Assembly (NCBI RefSeq): GCF_013167215.1
Contig: NZ_JABJWY010000033.1
Coordinates: forward strand, 87,592 to 151,591
Length of the DNA: 64,000 bases
From: Sphingobacterium prati
GTDB lineage: Bacteria; Bacteroidota; Bacteroidia; Sphingobacteriales; Sphingobacteriaceae
Reading direction: 5' to 3'
The notes under the pieces were generated by a model. That model was not told the origin of the DNA, did no database searches, and saw only the letters and a list, made by a program, of their open reading frames with translations. Position numbers and translations under genes: made by a program. This document shows, piece by piece, positions 8,297 to 17,776 of the stretch. Position 1 is the first letter of the stretch, and every line of letters starts with the position of its first letter.

Positions 8297-10660
8297 ATGA
8301 AGAAAATAAACGACTGGGAAGACGAATTAACTTTTGAAGATACCAAATCGGACAATCGTGATTTGATCCAATTTATTCGGCGACTCTATAGCAACTGGTA
8401 TTGGTTTGCCTTATGTGCGCTCGTCGGTTTAAGCCTCGCTTATCTCTACCTTCGGTATACTAACCCGACCTACACCATTAAGGCCAAATTGCTTGTATCG
8501 GACGACAAAAAGGGCGGAATGGTGGAACCCTCAGCCTTGCTGGATCTCTCAAGCCTTATGGGCGCAAAAAATTCTGTCGACAATGAAGTAGAGGTGTTAA
8601 AAACGGCTGACCTCTTTCGGGAAGCGGTACTTGCCGAAAAAACCTATATCACCTATTTCAACGCCGGACAGGTACATAATGCTCCAGTCATGTTGGCACC
8701 CATTGAACTCCAACTGCTTTCAAATCCGGACTCTATTCGTGACGGCATCAGCCTTAAGGCTCTTTTAATTGACAGCAAAACCGTCGAATTGTCCAATGCA
8801 GACACGAGCTTTCGCACCACCTATGATAAGGACTTTCGCCTACCCGGCGTAGGCACCGTGATCCTGCACAAAAAAGAATATCCTACTGTTGAAGGAATGA
8901 CCTTTGGCTTTTCTGTTATCCCCATCAGAAAAGCGGTCGGAAGCCTAGCGGAATCGCTCAACATTGAAGTTACCAATAAAAATGTGTCAACTATAGACCT
9001 AACGCTAAATCACGGCATTGCCCAGCGCGGCGAACAGATCTTGCGGACTTTGATTCAAAAGTACATCGAACGAAATTTGCATGATAAAAATGCCGTTGCT
9101 GATTCGACCCTTTCTTTCATCAACGCACGCCTTAAATTTGTCACAAAAGAACTTGCAGGGGTAGAAAACAAAATATCCGGTTATAAGAAGAATGCCCGCC
9201 TGTCTGATATCTCCGAGCAGAGCAAGATCCTCTTGCATACCTCTTCGGAGTACAGCAAATCCCTCGCCGAAGCTGAAACGCAACTTGCCATACTAGATGA
9301 TATAAGCAAGTATCTTAAGGACAGCAGCAATCCACGGGTAGTCCCGGCATCTATTATCCCGCAAGATATATCCTTCAACACGCTGATCCCGCGCTTCAAT
9401 GAGCTGGTTTTACAACGTGAAAGATTACTATTAGGCAATACAGTCAATAACCCGATTATTCAAAATATTGACAAACAATTGCAGGGCCTGCGTGCGGATA
9501 TGATCGCCAATATTCAAAATACAAGGCAACAACTGGATCTATCGCGGAGTAAACAACAGCAAAGAAGCGACCTGCTGACAAATCAACTTTCAGAAGTACC
9601 TACCATCGAGCGCGGATTTATCGATCTTACGCGGATGCAGCAGATCAAACAGGAGCAATATATATTTCTACAACAAAAATGGGAAGAAACAGCTATCAGC
9701 CGAACAGCCAACGTCGCCAATGCCAAAGTAATTGATTCACCCAAGGCAGATGAATTTCCCATCGCCCCGAAAAAAAAGCTTATCTACGTATTGGGTTTAT
9801 TGGCAGGCCTGATCACGCCTTTAGGAATTGTTTACCTCAAAGATCTGCTTAATGTACGTATACGTTCGATAGAAGATATTACGAGCCGGAGCAATCTGCC
9901 CGTCCTGGGAGCGATTGCACACAACCAAAGCCATGAGCAGGTTGTGATCACCAAGACTTCAAGATCACCTATAGCCGAACAGTTTAGGGCCTTGCGGACC
10001 AATCTGGAGTTTGTCTTGCAGGGCGGCAAAACCATCCTATTTACCTCCTCCATGTCCGGCGAAGGGAAGTCGTACATTGCCTTGAACCTAGCCGTCACAC
10101 TAGCCTTACTAAATAAACGCGTGGTATTGATGGAGCTCGACCTTCGGAAACCCACCTTAACTTCCAAATTATCTATTGAAGCAGGGGCTGGATTTTCGCA
10201 CTATGTTGTCCGTCCGGAAATGGAAATAGATGAAATCATCACCCCATCGCGCAAACATGAGCTTGTGGACCTTATTCAGGCCGGAATCATTCCGCCTAAT
10301 CCTGCCGAATTGTTGGTACTTCAACGAACAGCAGATCTGATAAACAACCTCAAAGACCGTTATGATTACATTCTCATCGATGCTCCGCCAGTGGGGTTGG
10401 TTACTGACGCACAACTATTAAATCGCTATGCCGACGTCTGTCTTTATATCATCCGCCAAGACTTCACCTTCAAGGAGCAGCTATTTATTCCGAACGACCT
10501 GGAAAAGAAAGGAAAAATCAAACCCATCCAGTTTGTGGTCAATGATGTTCAGGCCAAAGGTAGCTATCAGCGAAATTATGGTTATGGCTACGGCTACGGT
10601 TATGGCGATTATGGGCAAGAAGAGAAACAGCCCTGGTGGAAATTTTGGAACAAGAAATAA
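8297..10660 (+). CDS. Wzc-like polysaccharide co-polymerase / BY-kinase (EPS-1)
   Basis: A 787-residue inner-membrane protein combining a Wzz chain-length domain and a cytoplasmic tyrosine autokinase. Membrane segments lie at about residues 32-52 and 496-516, flanking a long periplasmic coiled-coil region. The kinase has Walker A (SGEGKS, about 588), Walker A' (MELDLRKP, about 615) and Walker B (YILIDAPPVG, about 690). The C-terminus is a Tyr/Gly cluster (NYGYGYGYGYGDYG), the autophosphorylation tail. It would control polymer length and gate the Wza-like channel; the PHP phosphatase upstream is the likely antagonist. A paralogue is encoded at 56929-59328. Confidence 0.94.
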   Translation: MKKINDWEDELTFEDTKSDNRDLIQFIRRLYSNWYWFALCALVGLSLAYLYLRYTNPTYTIKAKLLVSDDKKGGMVEPSALLDLSSLMGAKNSVDNEVEVLKTADLFREAVLAEKTYITYFNAGQVHNAPVMLAPIELQLLSNPDSIRDGISLKALLIDSKTVELSNADTSFRTTYDKDFRLPGVGTVILHKKEYPTVEGMTFGFSVIPIRKAVGSLAESLNIEVTNKNVSTIDLTLNHGIAQRGEQILRTLIQKYIERNLHDKNAVADSTLSFINARLKFVTKELAGVENKISGYKKNARLSDISEQSKILLHTSSEYSKSLAEAETQLAILDDISKYLKDSSNPRVVPASIIPQDISFNTLIPRFNELVLQRERLLLGNTVNNPIIQNIDKQLQGLRADMIANIQNTRQQLDLSRSKQQQRSDLLTNQLSEVPTIERGFIDLTRMQQIKQEQYIFLQQKWEETAISRTANVANAKVIDSPKADEFPIAPKKKLIYVLGLLAGLITPLGIVYLKDLLNVRIRSIEDITSRSNLPVLGAIAHNQSHEQVVITKTSRSPIAEQFRALRTNLEFVLQGGKTILFTSSMSGEGKSYIALNLAVTLALLNKRVVLMELDLRKPTLTSKLSIEAGAGFSHYVVRPEMEIDEIITPSRKHELVDLIQAGIIPPNPAELLVLQRTADLINNLKDRYDYILIDAPPVGLVTDAQLLNRYADVCLYIIRQDFTFKEQLFIPNDLEKKGKIKPIQFVVNDVQAKGSYQRNYGYGYGYGYGDYGQEEKQPWWKFWNKK

Positions 10661-10678
10661 AAATAAAGCAATCACGCC

Positions 10679-12220
10679 ATGAATAACCCCGCTAAACGAA
10701 TATTATTGAACACAAGTTTTCTATATGGCAAGCTTATCTTCTCGGCCTTTGTCACATTATACAGTACCCGGATCCTAATCAGTGCACTGGGTATTGCCGA
10801 TTTTGGTATTTACAACCTGATCGCAGGCGTTATCCTGATGCTTGCTTTTATCAATGGTGCCATGACCATCACCACCCAGCGCTACCTTTCGTATCATCTC
10901 GGTAAAAATGATAGCCATACGTTAACGAAAATATTCAATTCGAGTGTGAGCATCCACTTTATGATCAGCCTTATCATTGTCTTCGTCCTTGAAGTACTTA
11001 GCATTTGGCTCTTGGGTGGTTTTCTTAAAATTCCGGCCGACAAGCAGTTTGAAGCGACCTGTTGCTACCATATGATGGTCATCAGCACCTTTTTTACGGT
11101 CAATGCTGTCCCATATGATTCACTGATCAATGCCAAAGAAGACATGCGATTTGACGCCATCATTGGCATCGTAGAGACGATGCTCAAGCTAGTGGCAGCC
11201 TATTATATCACCTTTTTCAGCGCGCATAAATTAATTGCTTACAGTGCCGGCATCGTGTTTACCACCATTGTGATCCGTATTGCAAAATCACTATGGTGCC
11301 GAATAAAATACCAGGAATCCAGCATACAGATGAAATGGTTAAGAGAAGGATATCTCTTTCGTGAAATGCTATCCTATGCCACCTGGAATCTATTTGGATC
11401 GATCTGTTATGTCGCCTCAAGCCAAGGCATTGCGGTCGTGCTAAACCGCTTTTTGGGCGTCAATATAAATGGTACCTATGCGATTTCACAGCAAATGAAT
11501 TCCCAGCTTCAGTCCTTCTCTGTGATCATTTCCAAAGCCCTAAATCCACAGATCATGAAAAGTGAGGGCATTGGAGACCGGGCACGGATGACCAAGCTCT
11601 CTTTGCTGTCGTCCAAAAGTTCCACCCTATTGCTGCTGTTTGTTGTCATTCCCCTCATTGCCGAGATGAATGGCGTCCTTCACCTCTGGCTTCCCAAAAT
11701 ACCACCAACAACCGCGCTTTTCTGTACAGTTATCCTGATCAATGCAGTCATCAACCAGCTATCAACGGGATTAAAATCCGCTGTGCAGGCGAGCGGAAAC
11801 ATCAAGCTGTATCAATCTGTTGTGGGCAGCACCATTATTCTGATTGTCCCCATAACCTATATTTTGCTGCAGTTTGGTTGTACTGTATTTCAGGTACTTT
11901 TGGCCATGAGCAGCATGGAAGTTGTATCGCTGACATTGCGTTTAATCATCTGCCATAAAGTCACCAGAATAGGAATCAATCGTTTTTTCAGTGAGGTCAT
12001 TATCAAGGTTATATTGGTATCGACTGTTGCCGTATGTACCATGATTCTACTTCAATACTGTCTTAATTTCTCCATCCTCCGTCTGTTTCTGACTGTCCTG
12101 CTCAATACCATCGTCATGTCCCTCAGCATCTACCTGTTGGGCATCAATGCATCGGAGCGGACGATGGTGAATGCGGCTATTAAAAAGATAAAGAAAAAAA
12201 ATATAAGTCTTAGTGTATGA
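10679..12220 (+). CDS. Wzx-type polysaccharide flippase
   Basis: A 513-residue protein with about 12-14 hydrophobic segments throughout, starting with a short basic N-terminus (MNNPAKRILLNTSFLYGKLI). It belongs to the polysaccharide transporter branch of the MOP/MATE superfamily and should flip undecaprenyl-linked repeat units across the inner membrane. Length and segment number fit Wzx. Its stop overlaps the next gene's start in ATGA (12217-12220), so the two are translationally coupled. It is the only flippase in EPS-1 and pairs with the Wzy-like polymerase at 14293. Confidence 0.9.
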   Translation: MNNPAKRILLNTSFLYGKLIFSAFVTLYSTRILISALGIADFGIYNLIAGVILMLAFINGAMTITTQRYLSYHLGKNDSHTLTKIFNSSVSIHFMISLIIVFVLEVLSIWLLGGFLKIPADKQFEATCCYHMMVISTFFTVNAVPYDSLINAKEDMRFDAIIGIVETMLKLVAAYYITFFSAHKLIAYSAGIVFTTIVIRIAKSLWCRIKYQESSIQMKWLREGYLFREMLSYATWNLFGSICYVASSQGIAVVLNRFLGVNINGTYAISQQMNSQLQSFSVIISKALNPQIMKSEGIGDRARMTKLSLLSSKSSTLLLLFVVIPLIAEMNGVLHLWLPKIPPTTALFCTVILINAVINQLSTGLKSAVQASGNIKLYQSVVGSTIILIVPITYILLQFGCTVFQVLLAMSSMEVVSLTLRLIICHKVTRIGINRFFSEVIIKVILVSTVAVCTMILLQYCLNFSILRLFLTVLLNTIVMSLSIYLLGINASERTMVNAAIKKIKKKNISLSV

Positions 12221-13203
12221 ATCGTTTAAAAGCTATATTAGGTAAGAACGCATTAGTTTACATGCGTGTTTTCCGCATCTATTACTATGATCTGGTCAGA
12301 TTTTACAACTATTCAAATGTAAAACAGCTATTTTCTAACGAGGATGCTTATAAAGGTCGTCTGACTATCCTATACCATGTGATCGAGAAAGGCTTAACCA
12401 TGCCCGAGACTAGGCTTGGGTTTGGCCTACCTGTCATCAAGGATCTTATTGAACTCTTACAAAAATTTAAGAAGGAAGGTTATGATACCAAGTGTCTAGA
12501 GTATCAGCATAGCAAGAACGTATTGGCAGAATATTTTTACTTTCATCAGGAACAAGCTTATACTTTGCCCGAAGAGATTACCCAGCAGTATCAGGAATTC
12601 TCCAATTCAATTATACAAGCCCCTCAGGTTCACCAACTACGATTTACACGGGAAGAATATTTCAAATACAAGGATCATCCTTTTGATCTATTCTCATCGT
12701 CGCGGTATTCATGCCGCAATTATTCCAGCAGGCCCATTCCCGCAGAAATCTTAAAAAAATGCATTAGTCTCGCCATGAAATCACCAACATCCTGCAATCG
12801 GCAGCTCAATCGAATTTATGTAATCACTTCGCCCGAAGTAAAAGAAGAAGTACTTAAACTTCAATATGGCAACCGGGGCTTTGGACATTTAGCCAGCACG
12901 CTATTTATTTTAACGGCCAATATATCCTATTTTCAAGGGCCAAATGACCGAAACGAATCCTACATAAATACAGGCATGTTTGCCATGTCATTGCTCAACG
13001 CACTTCATCACCATGAGATTGGAGCCTGCCCGCTTAATTGGAGCGTAGACCATAAACGGGATACGCGTTTACGCAAACTCCTTCATATACCCGATAATGA
13101 GCGGATTGGTTTAGTAATTTCGGCGGGTTATTTACCAGACACGCTAGAAATTGCCTCTTCACCACGGTTAGAAGTCGATCAAATCACTAAATTTTTTGCC
13201 TAA
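12217..13203 (+). CDS. Nitroreductase-like FMN protein of EPS-1
   Basis: A 328-residue protein whose C-terminal ~190 residues are a nitroreductase fold: SSRYSCRNYSSRPIP at the FMN-binding start, MKSPTSCNRQ, an aromatic-rich central helix, GACPLNWS, and a final SAGYLPD. The N-terminal ~130 residues are specific to polysaccharide-associated members. It is coupled at both ends (ATGA with the flippase, TAATG with the pyruvyl-transferase-family gene), so it is a true operon member. The substrate is unknown; a redox modification of a sugar or substituent is an inference from context. Confidence 0.8.
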   Translation: MNRLKAILGKNALVYMRVFRIYYYDLVRFYNYSNVKQLFSNEDAYKGRLTILYHVIEKGLTMPETRLGFGLPVIKDLIELLQKFKKEGYDTKCLEYQHSKNVLAEYFYFHQEQAYTLPEEITQQYQEFSNSIIQAPQVHQLRFTREEYFKYKDHPFDLFSSSRYSCRNYSSRPIPAEILKKCISLAMKSPTSCNRQLNRIYVITSPEVKEEVLKLQYGNRGFGHLASTLFILTANISYFQGPNDRNESYINTGMFAMSLLNALHHHEIGACPLNWSVDHKRDTRLRKLLHIPDNERIGLVISAGYLPDTLEIASSPRLEVDQITKFFA

Positions 13204-14315
13204 TGAAAATCGGAATTGTTACTTTTCACAATGTATATAACTATGGCGGCATGTTGCAAGCCTATGCCTTATGTCAATTTTTGAATCAGAAATACGCTAA
13301 CTGCTATTGTATTGATTATCAACAGGAGGCACTGACCAAGAAATATAGTCATCAATTGTGGGATACGGAAAAAACGTCCGTACAAAATGTCAAACATTTT
13401 ATAAGCTATTATTTGCTCAGGCGTAATTATAAAAAGGAAAAAAAGTTTAATGCTTTTTTACAGCACTATATTCCGCTCACATCGCCAGTACATCATATCG
13501 GCGAATTTCGTGCAGTTTCATCCAGCTTCGACATTTTAGTGAGCGGCAGTGATCAGCTCTGGAACCCCCAGTTTACCGGCGGCCAGCTGGATCCTGTTTA
13601 CCTCTTGGATACCAATCATTCACCCCGCAAATTTGCTTACGCATCGAGTGCGGGCGCCCGTGACTTTAATGCTTTGGAGCTCCAGCAACTGAAACAGTAT
13701 CTCGACAGCTACCAAGCTGTCGCTGTACGGGAAGAATATTTACGGCAGCAGCTTAGCCCCATTAAACAGGATGTACAAGTCGTACTCGATCCAACCCTTT
13801 TACTTAGCAAGAGCGACTGGTTAAGCATCCGCCAGCCAGTGAGCGGTCTACCAAAAGAATTTATTTTGCTCTACACCTTTGATAACGATAGCAAAACCAT
13901 TGCAATTGCCCACCGTATCGCACAAGAATTATCCTTACCGATTGTTTCCCTTTTCAAGGTAAAAACCAAGCTACCCATCCAGTATACCTTTGCAGACCTC
14001 GGACCCGCCGAATTTTTGGATGTACTCGACCAATGCCGTTTTGTTGTCTCCAATTCATTTCATGGGACAGCCTTCGCCATTAACTTTCAAAAAGACTTTT
14101 ATAGTGTCTACAAGCCGTCCAATCCCCACCGTGTCCTCAATCTTGTAAAAAAACTGCGCCTCGAAAATAGAGTTATAAACAGTATTCAGGACCTCCCCCA
14201 AGTAACCCAGTGGACTATAGATTATAGCGTGCCCATGGCAGCACTGGAAATGGAGCGCGCTTTCGCTGACAACTTCTTGACCTTTCAGTACGATGGAGAT
14301 CTTCAGCAGGCATAA
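13203..14315 (+). CDS. Polysaccharide pyruvyl transferase family protein (copy 1)
   Basis: A 370-residue member of the polysaccharide pyruvyl transferase family. It begins MKIGIVTFHNVYNYGGMLQA, the usual opening of this branch, and has SGSDQLWNP in the middle and FVVSNSFHGTAFAI near residue 282, matching the conserved phosphate-binding region. Family members add a ketal-linked pyruvate from PEP to a sugar, although some act as glycosyltransferases. It is soluble and coupled to the preceding nitroreductase-like gene; its end overlaps the wzy-like gene by 23 bp. A second, distant family member is encoded at 16647. Confidence 0.87.
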   Translation: MKIGIVTFHNVYNYGGMLQAYALCQFLNQKYANCYCIDYQQEALTKKYSHQLWDTEKTSVQNVKHFISYYLLRRNYKKEKKFNAFLQHYIPLTSPVHHIGEFRAVSSSFDILVSGSDQLWNPQFTGGQLDPVYLLDTNHSPRKFAYASSAGARDFNALELQQLKQYLDSYQAVAVREEYLRQQLSPIKQDVQVVLDPTLLLSKSDWLSIRQPVSGLPKEFILLYTFDNDSKTIAIAHRIAQELSLPIVSLFKVKTKLPIQYTFADLGPAEFLDVLDQCRFVVSNSFHGTAFAINFQKDFYSVYKPSNPHRVLNLVKKLRLENRVINSIQDLPQVTQWTIDYSVPMAALEMERAFADNFLTFQYDGDLQQA

Positions 14316-15552
14316 CAAACTTAGCTCCACAGGCGCATTCGTGCTATTGTTCAGTTTACTTTATGTCCGTTTATTCCGGCCATTAGGGTTTACAGACGAT
14401 ATCTGGAAACTATTTTTTTACCCTGTTCTCCTATATCTGATGGGAGCAGTAGCATCTGGATTTTTCAACAGTCGCTACAAAGATGTATTTTCAACTCCCA
14501 TTCGTTTATTTATTGGGATCATCTTCCTCTCCTCGCTGGTCTGTATGATGACCTGGGGGCAGAGTATTATCGATACACTACTCTCCTGTCTGCCCTATTT
14601 TTCCTTCCTGCTCTATTTTTATTTGCTTCAGCGAAATCTTAAAACGAAGGAGGCGGAGAAATTATTATGGTGGTTTACAGCCCTCTTTATCGTCTGCTTT
14701 TACATCGCACTAGCTGTAGCACCAACACGTTTATTTTTGGGTTATGGTGAAATAGGCAAGGAAATTGACACCGAACGAGGCCTGTCGAGAATCCGCTTGA
14801 CACTCATCGGTGGCGGCCCTTTGTATCTGGCCTTTTTCCTTGCCATAAATAAGTATAAGATGCAGCGCAATAAGAACAAATGGCTCATACTGATCCTGAT
14901 CTTTTTTATCACCATCGTGCTTCAATTAGGCCGTCAGACCATTGTGATTAGCTTATTGCTCGGATTATTATTTTACCTGAAAGGGTCGAGTTTCGCCAAA
15001 AAACTTGGTGCCATTATTGTCCTGGGGAGCCTGGTATTTATACTACCCATCCTTGCTGCCAATATCTTTCAGGGGCTACAAGAACGCACCAACAAAGAGC
15101 TGGAATCCCAACAGGACGGGGATGACAATGTCCGGCTTGCGGCCTACAAATTTTATTTTAACGATGTCTCCCGGAGCCCTTTAAATGATATTTTTGGCAA
15201 TGGCATGTTTTCCCTGGGCAAGTCACGCTATGGAGATTTTGTCGATAAAAACGGCCGTAGTCAGGGGCTGATACCTGCCGACGTAGGTTATGCCTCCATC
15301 TTTCTCTATTTCGGTGTTTTGGGGCTGCTATTTTTCGCTGTCTTGCTCTTTAAAGTCATGCGGTTAAAAGTCGCGCCGCAATACAGCTACCTTAAATATT
15401 ACATTTATTTTCTGTTTATCGGAAATATAGCAGGGTCTACCCTACTGGGCACCATCCCCACGCTCTGTTTGGCACTATACATATTAAGCAAAGGCAACTT
15501 ATTATATCATTATCAACTTCAGCAAAAGTCCATTAGCCATGCAAAAACTTAA
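14293..15552 (+). CDS. Wzy-like polysaccharide polymerase (O-antigen ligase/polymerase family)
   Basis: A 419-residue protein with about 10-12 hydrophobic segments and one large polar loop (about residues 255-340) that contains the FGNGMFS and DVGYASIFLYFG segments. This topology is characteristic of Wzy polymerases and O-antigen ligases. Within a Wzx/Wzc/Wza operon the best call is the polymerase that joins flipped repeat units in the periplasm. It starts inside the preceding gene and overlaps the next by 14 bp. Sequence conservation in this family is low, so the call rests on topology and context. Confidence 0.82.
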   Translation: MEIFSRHNKLSSTGAFVLLFSLLYVRLFRPLGFTDDIWKLFFYPVLLYLMGAVASGFFNSRYKDVFSTPIRLFIGIIFLSSLVCMMTWGQSIIDTLLSCLPYFSFLLYFYLLQRNLKTKEAEKLLWWFTALFIVCFYIALAVAPTRLFLGYGEIGKEIDTERGLSRIRLTLIGGGPLYLAFFLAINKYKMQRNKNKWLILILIFFITIVLQLGRQTIVISLLLGLLFYLKGSSFAKKLGAIIVLGSLVFILPILAANIFQGLQERTNKELESQQDGDDNVRLAAYKFYFNDVSRSPLNDIFGNGMFSLGKSRYGDFVDKNGRSQGLIPADVGYASIFLYFGVLGLLFFAVLLFKVMRLKVAPQYSYLKYYIYFLFIGNIAGSTLLGTIPTLCLALYILSKGNLLYHYQLQQKSISHAKT

Positions 15553-16654
15553 GATAATACATGTCGTTCACGATTTTCTCTTTGGGGGTATAGAAAGTTA
15601 CCTGTATTACCTGATTCAGGCACAATTACAAAACCCAAGCATCGAAGTAGCCATTTTATGCTGCCAGGCCAAAGATAAGGTCGCCAACAGAAGAATGCTG
15701 GATCTCGATGTTAAAATATACTTTCAAGTCCTTAAACCCTTTGATCTGCGCTTATCCCGCTATCAAAACATTCACACCATTGTCAAGGACTACGATATTG
15801 CGCAGCTTCATATTTTCAAGCCACTCCTCTTGCGTACATTGGCACAGTCAGGTATACCTGTCATCTTCACTGTACATACTGCCGGCGCGATCCGGAGAAA
15901 GCAAAGCTATTACCATAAAATGAAAGCAGGATTACAAGTGTGGCAGATGAACAATCACTGCAAAGGTATCGTCAACAACTCCACATACTCCAAACAATAT
16001 TGGGTGGACAAGGGGCTGCAAACAACCTTCAATACGGTTATTTACAATGGTGTACATTTTATCCAAACAACTGAAAGCAGCTTGGCATTTGAGCAATTTC
16101 CCGCATGCAAGGGCAAATATATCATCGGGACAAGCAGCAGGTTTATCAGCTGGAAGCGTGTAGACCTACTCATCCAGAGCTTTGCCAAAATAAGTACAGA
16201 TTACCCAGAAGCCATCCTACTTTTAGTTGGCGATGGCCCAGAAAGAGAAAAGCTAGAGCGGTTGGTTGAAGCGCTAAATTTAACCGATCGCATCTATTTT
16301 ACCGGTTATCAAAAAAATGTGCGAGCCTATCAACAGGCTATGGACGTTTGTGTCTTCCCATCCGTTTCCGAACCATTCGGTCTGGTGGCCATCGAGTGCC
16401 TCCATTTGGGTAAGCCTGTCCTGGTCATGCAAGATGGTGGCGGTTTGACCGAACTGATTGAGCAAATAGAACCAACATACATTGCCAAAGATGAAGATCA
16501 TCTCAGTGAATTGCTATGCCTACACCTCAATAACTCAGCCCTAAATGATCCATCGCTACAGCAAAAACGCAGGGACTATGCCGAGAATTTTAATATCCTG
16601 AAAATCGAAAAGCAATATTACACATTTTACCAAAGCCTAATTAACCATGCCTAA
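15539..16654 (+). CDS. GT4-family glycosyltransferase
   Basis: A 371-residue retaining glycosyltransferase of GT-B fold. The N-terminus has the Gly-rich acceptor loop HDFLFGGIESYL. The C-terminal GT1-like domain has SSRFISWKRVDLL, LLVGDGPEREKL and the E-x7-E motif in EPFGLVAIE (about residues 277-285). It would add one sugar to the lipid-linked repeat unit on the cytoplasmic face. It overlaps genes on both sides (14 and 8 bp). Donor sugar unknown; GDP-mannose is possible because ManC is in the cluster. Confidence 0.9.
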   Translation: MQKLKIIHVVHDFLFGGIESYLYYLIQAQLQNPSIEVAILCCQAKDKVANRRMLDLDVKIYFQVLKPFDLRLSRYQNIHTIVKDYDIAQLHIFKPLLLRTLAQSGIPVIFTVHTAGAIRRKQSYYHKMKAGLQVWQMNNHCKGIVNNSTYSKQYWVDKGLQTTFNTVIYNGVHFIQTTESSLAFEQFPACKGKYIIGTSSRFISWKRVDLLIQSFAKISTDYPEAILLLVGDGPEREKLERLVEALNLTDRIYFTGYQKNVRAYQQAMDVCVFPSVSEPFGLVAIECLHLGKPVLVMQDGGGLTELIEQIEPTYIAKDEDHLSELLCLHLNNSALNDPSLQQKRRDYAENFNILKIEKQYYTFYQSLINHA

Positions 16655-17774
16655 CATTTTGTTTTATAAAGGATATACACAATACCATAATATTGGCGAC
16701 CAACTGATCAATAAAAGCCTACTCGAATTCTTTCGGCAATTCAGTCGCGTCGTTGTGAGCGACAAAGGCATGCCTGATTATTATACCGAGATTTTAGCCT
16801 TGCAAGAAACTGAAAAATCAAGCTCCCGACCGTTAGGATTCCATCTCCAGTTGCTAAAATGTGCTGTACAAGCAATTTTCACGCCCCAACAACAGGTCTA
16901 TTTTCTTGCCTCTCCCCCAGGAGATCAGTCAACGACATCAAATGTTACCGGATTAAAATATATACTATCAGGATTATTTTACATGCTGCTCTATCTCATA
17001 GGCGTACGGATTATTAAGATCGGCTTTTCACTAGGTCCGTTAAGCCCCCTTGGCAACATTGGCGAACGCTTTAGGGCTCTTTTTGTATGCCATTATTATG
17101 TCCGGGATAGTCTATCGCTCCAATATGCCCAAAGATTGGGCATATCACAAGCCAAGATTTTTCCTGATCTATGCTGGACATTCCAACCACAAACTGCTCC
17201 ACCTCCAGCCCATGATACCGGCCTGGACAGCCGGCCAAAGATCCTACTCTCTTTCCGGAGCGCAGTCCATCAAGGCAGCGCTGCTGGCTATCAACAGGAT
17301 CTGCTCCAACTCATTCAAGCCCTTGTACGTCAAAATGCCGATCAATACCAGTTTGAAATCGTCTATCAAGTCGCCTCGGATGCAGCCTTTAGCCAGCAAC
17401 TCTATGCAGCAATCCAAACCGATGCAACGATCCACTTCCATGAGCAGCAATTAGGGCTCGCAAATGCACATTATTATCAATCTGCAGCAGCAGTGCTCAC
17501 CAATCGCTTACATGTTGCGCTCTTGGCCGCAAAATACGGTTGCCTACCCATCATAGTAACCGATATCAATAAACATGTCAAGATTAAAGGGATATTCATT
17601 GACGCAGGCTTACAGTCACTACTACTCGATACGCAGCAAGAAGCACAAGATATTACGCGCCAGCTCAGCGCCATCCTTGTTCAACGCCAAGCGCATTTCG
17701 AGCAACTTGAGCGTGCCGAACAACAGTATAGCACCCTATCCAATCAAACGATTAACGATATTTTTATTACCTAG
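16647..17774 (+). CDS. Polysaccharide pyruvyl transferase family protein (copy 2)
   Basis: A 375-residue family member, opening with NILFYKGYTQYHNIGDQLIN (the ..N.GD.. start seen in ExoV/CsaB relatives) and carrying AAAVLTNRLHVALLAAKYG near residue 285, the conserved RLH region. It probably adds pyruvate ketal or acts on a sugar of the repeat unit. It is only distantly related to the copy at 13203, so the two likely have different acceptors. The start overlaps the GT4 gene by 8 bp and the next gene begins 2 bp after its stop. Confidence 0.85.
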   Translation: MPNILFYKGYTQYHNIGDQLINKSLLEFFRQFSRVVVSDKGMPDYYTEILALQETEKSSSRPLGFHLQLLKCAVQAIFTPQQQVYFLASPPGDQSTTSNVTGLKYILSGLFYMLLYLIGVRIIKIGFSLGPLSPLGNIGERFRALFVCHYYVRDSLSLQYAQRLGISQAKIFPDLCWTFQPQTAPPPAHDTGLDSRPKILLSFRSAVHQGSAAGYQQDLLQLIQALVRQNADQYQFEIVYQVASDAAFSQQLYAAIQTDATIHFHEQQLGLANAHYYQSAAAVLTNRLHVALLAAKYGCLPIIVTDINKHVKIKGIFIDAGLQSLLLDTQQEAQDITRQLSAILVQRQAHFEQLERAEQQYSTLSNQTINDIFIT

Positions 17775-17776
17775 CT

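Noticed and set aside
17050..17454. 134-codon frame inside the second pyruvyl-transferase-family gene
   Set aside because: Alternative-frame shadow of a gene with family motifs and correct operon spacing.
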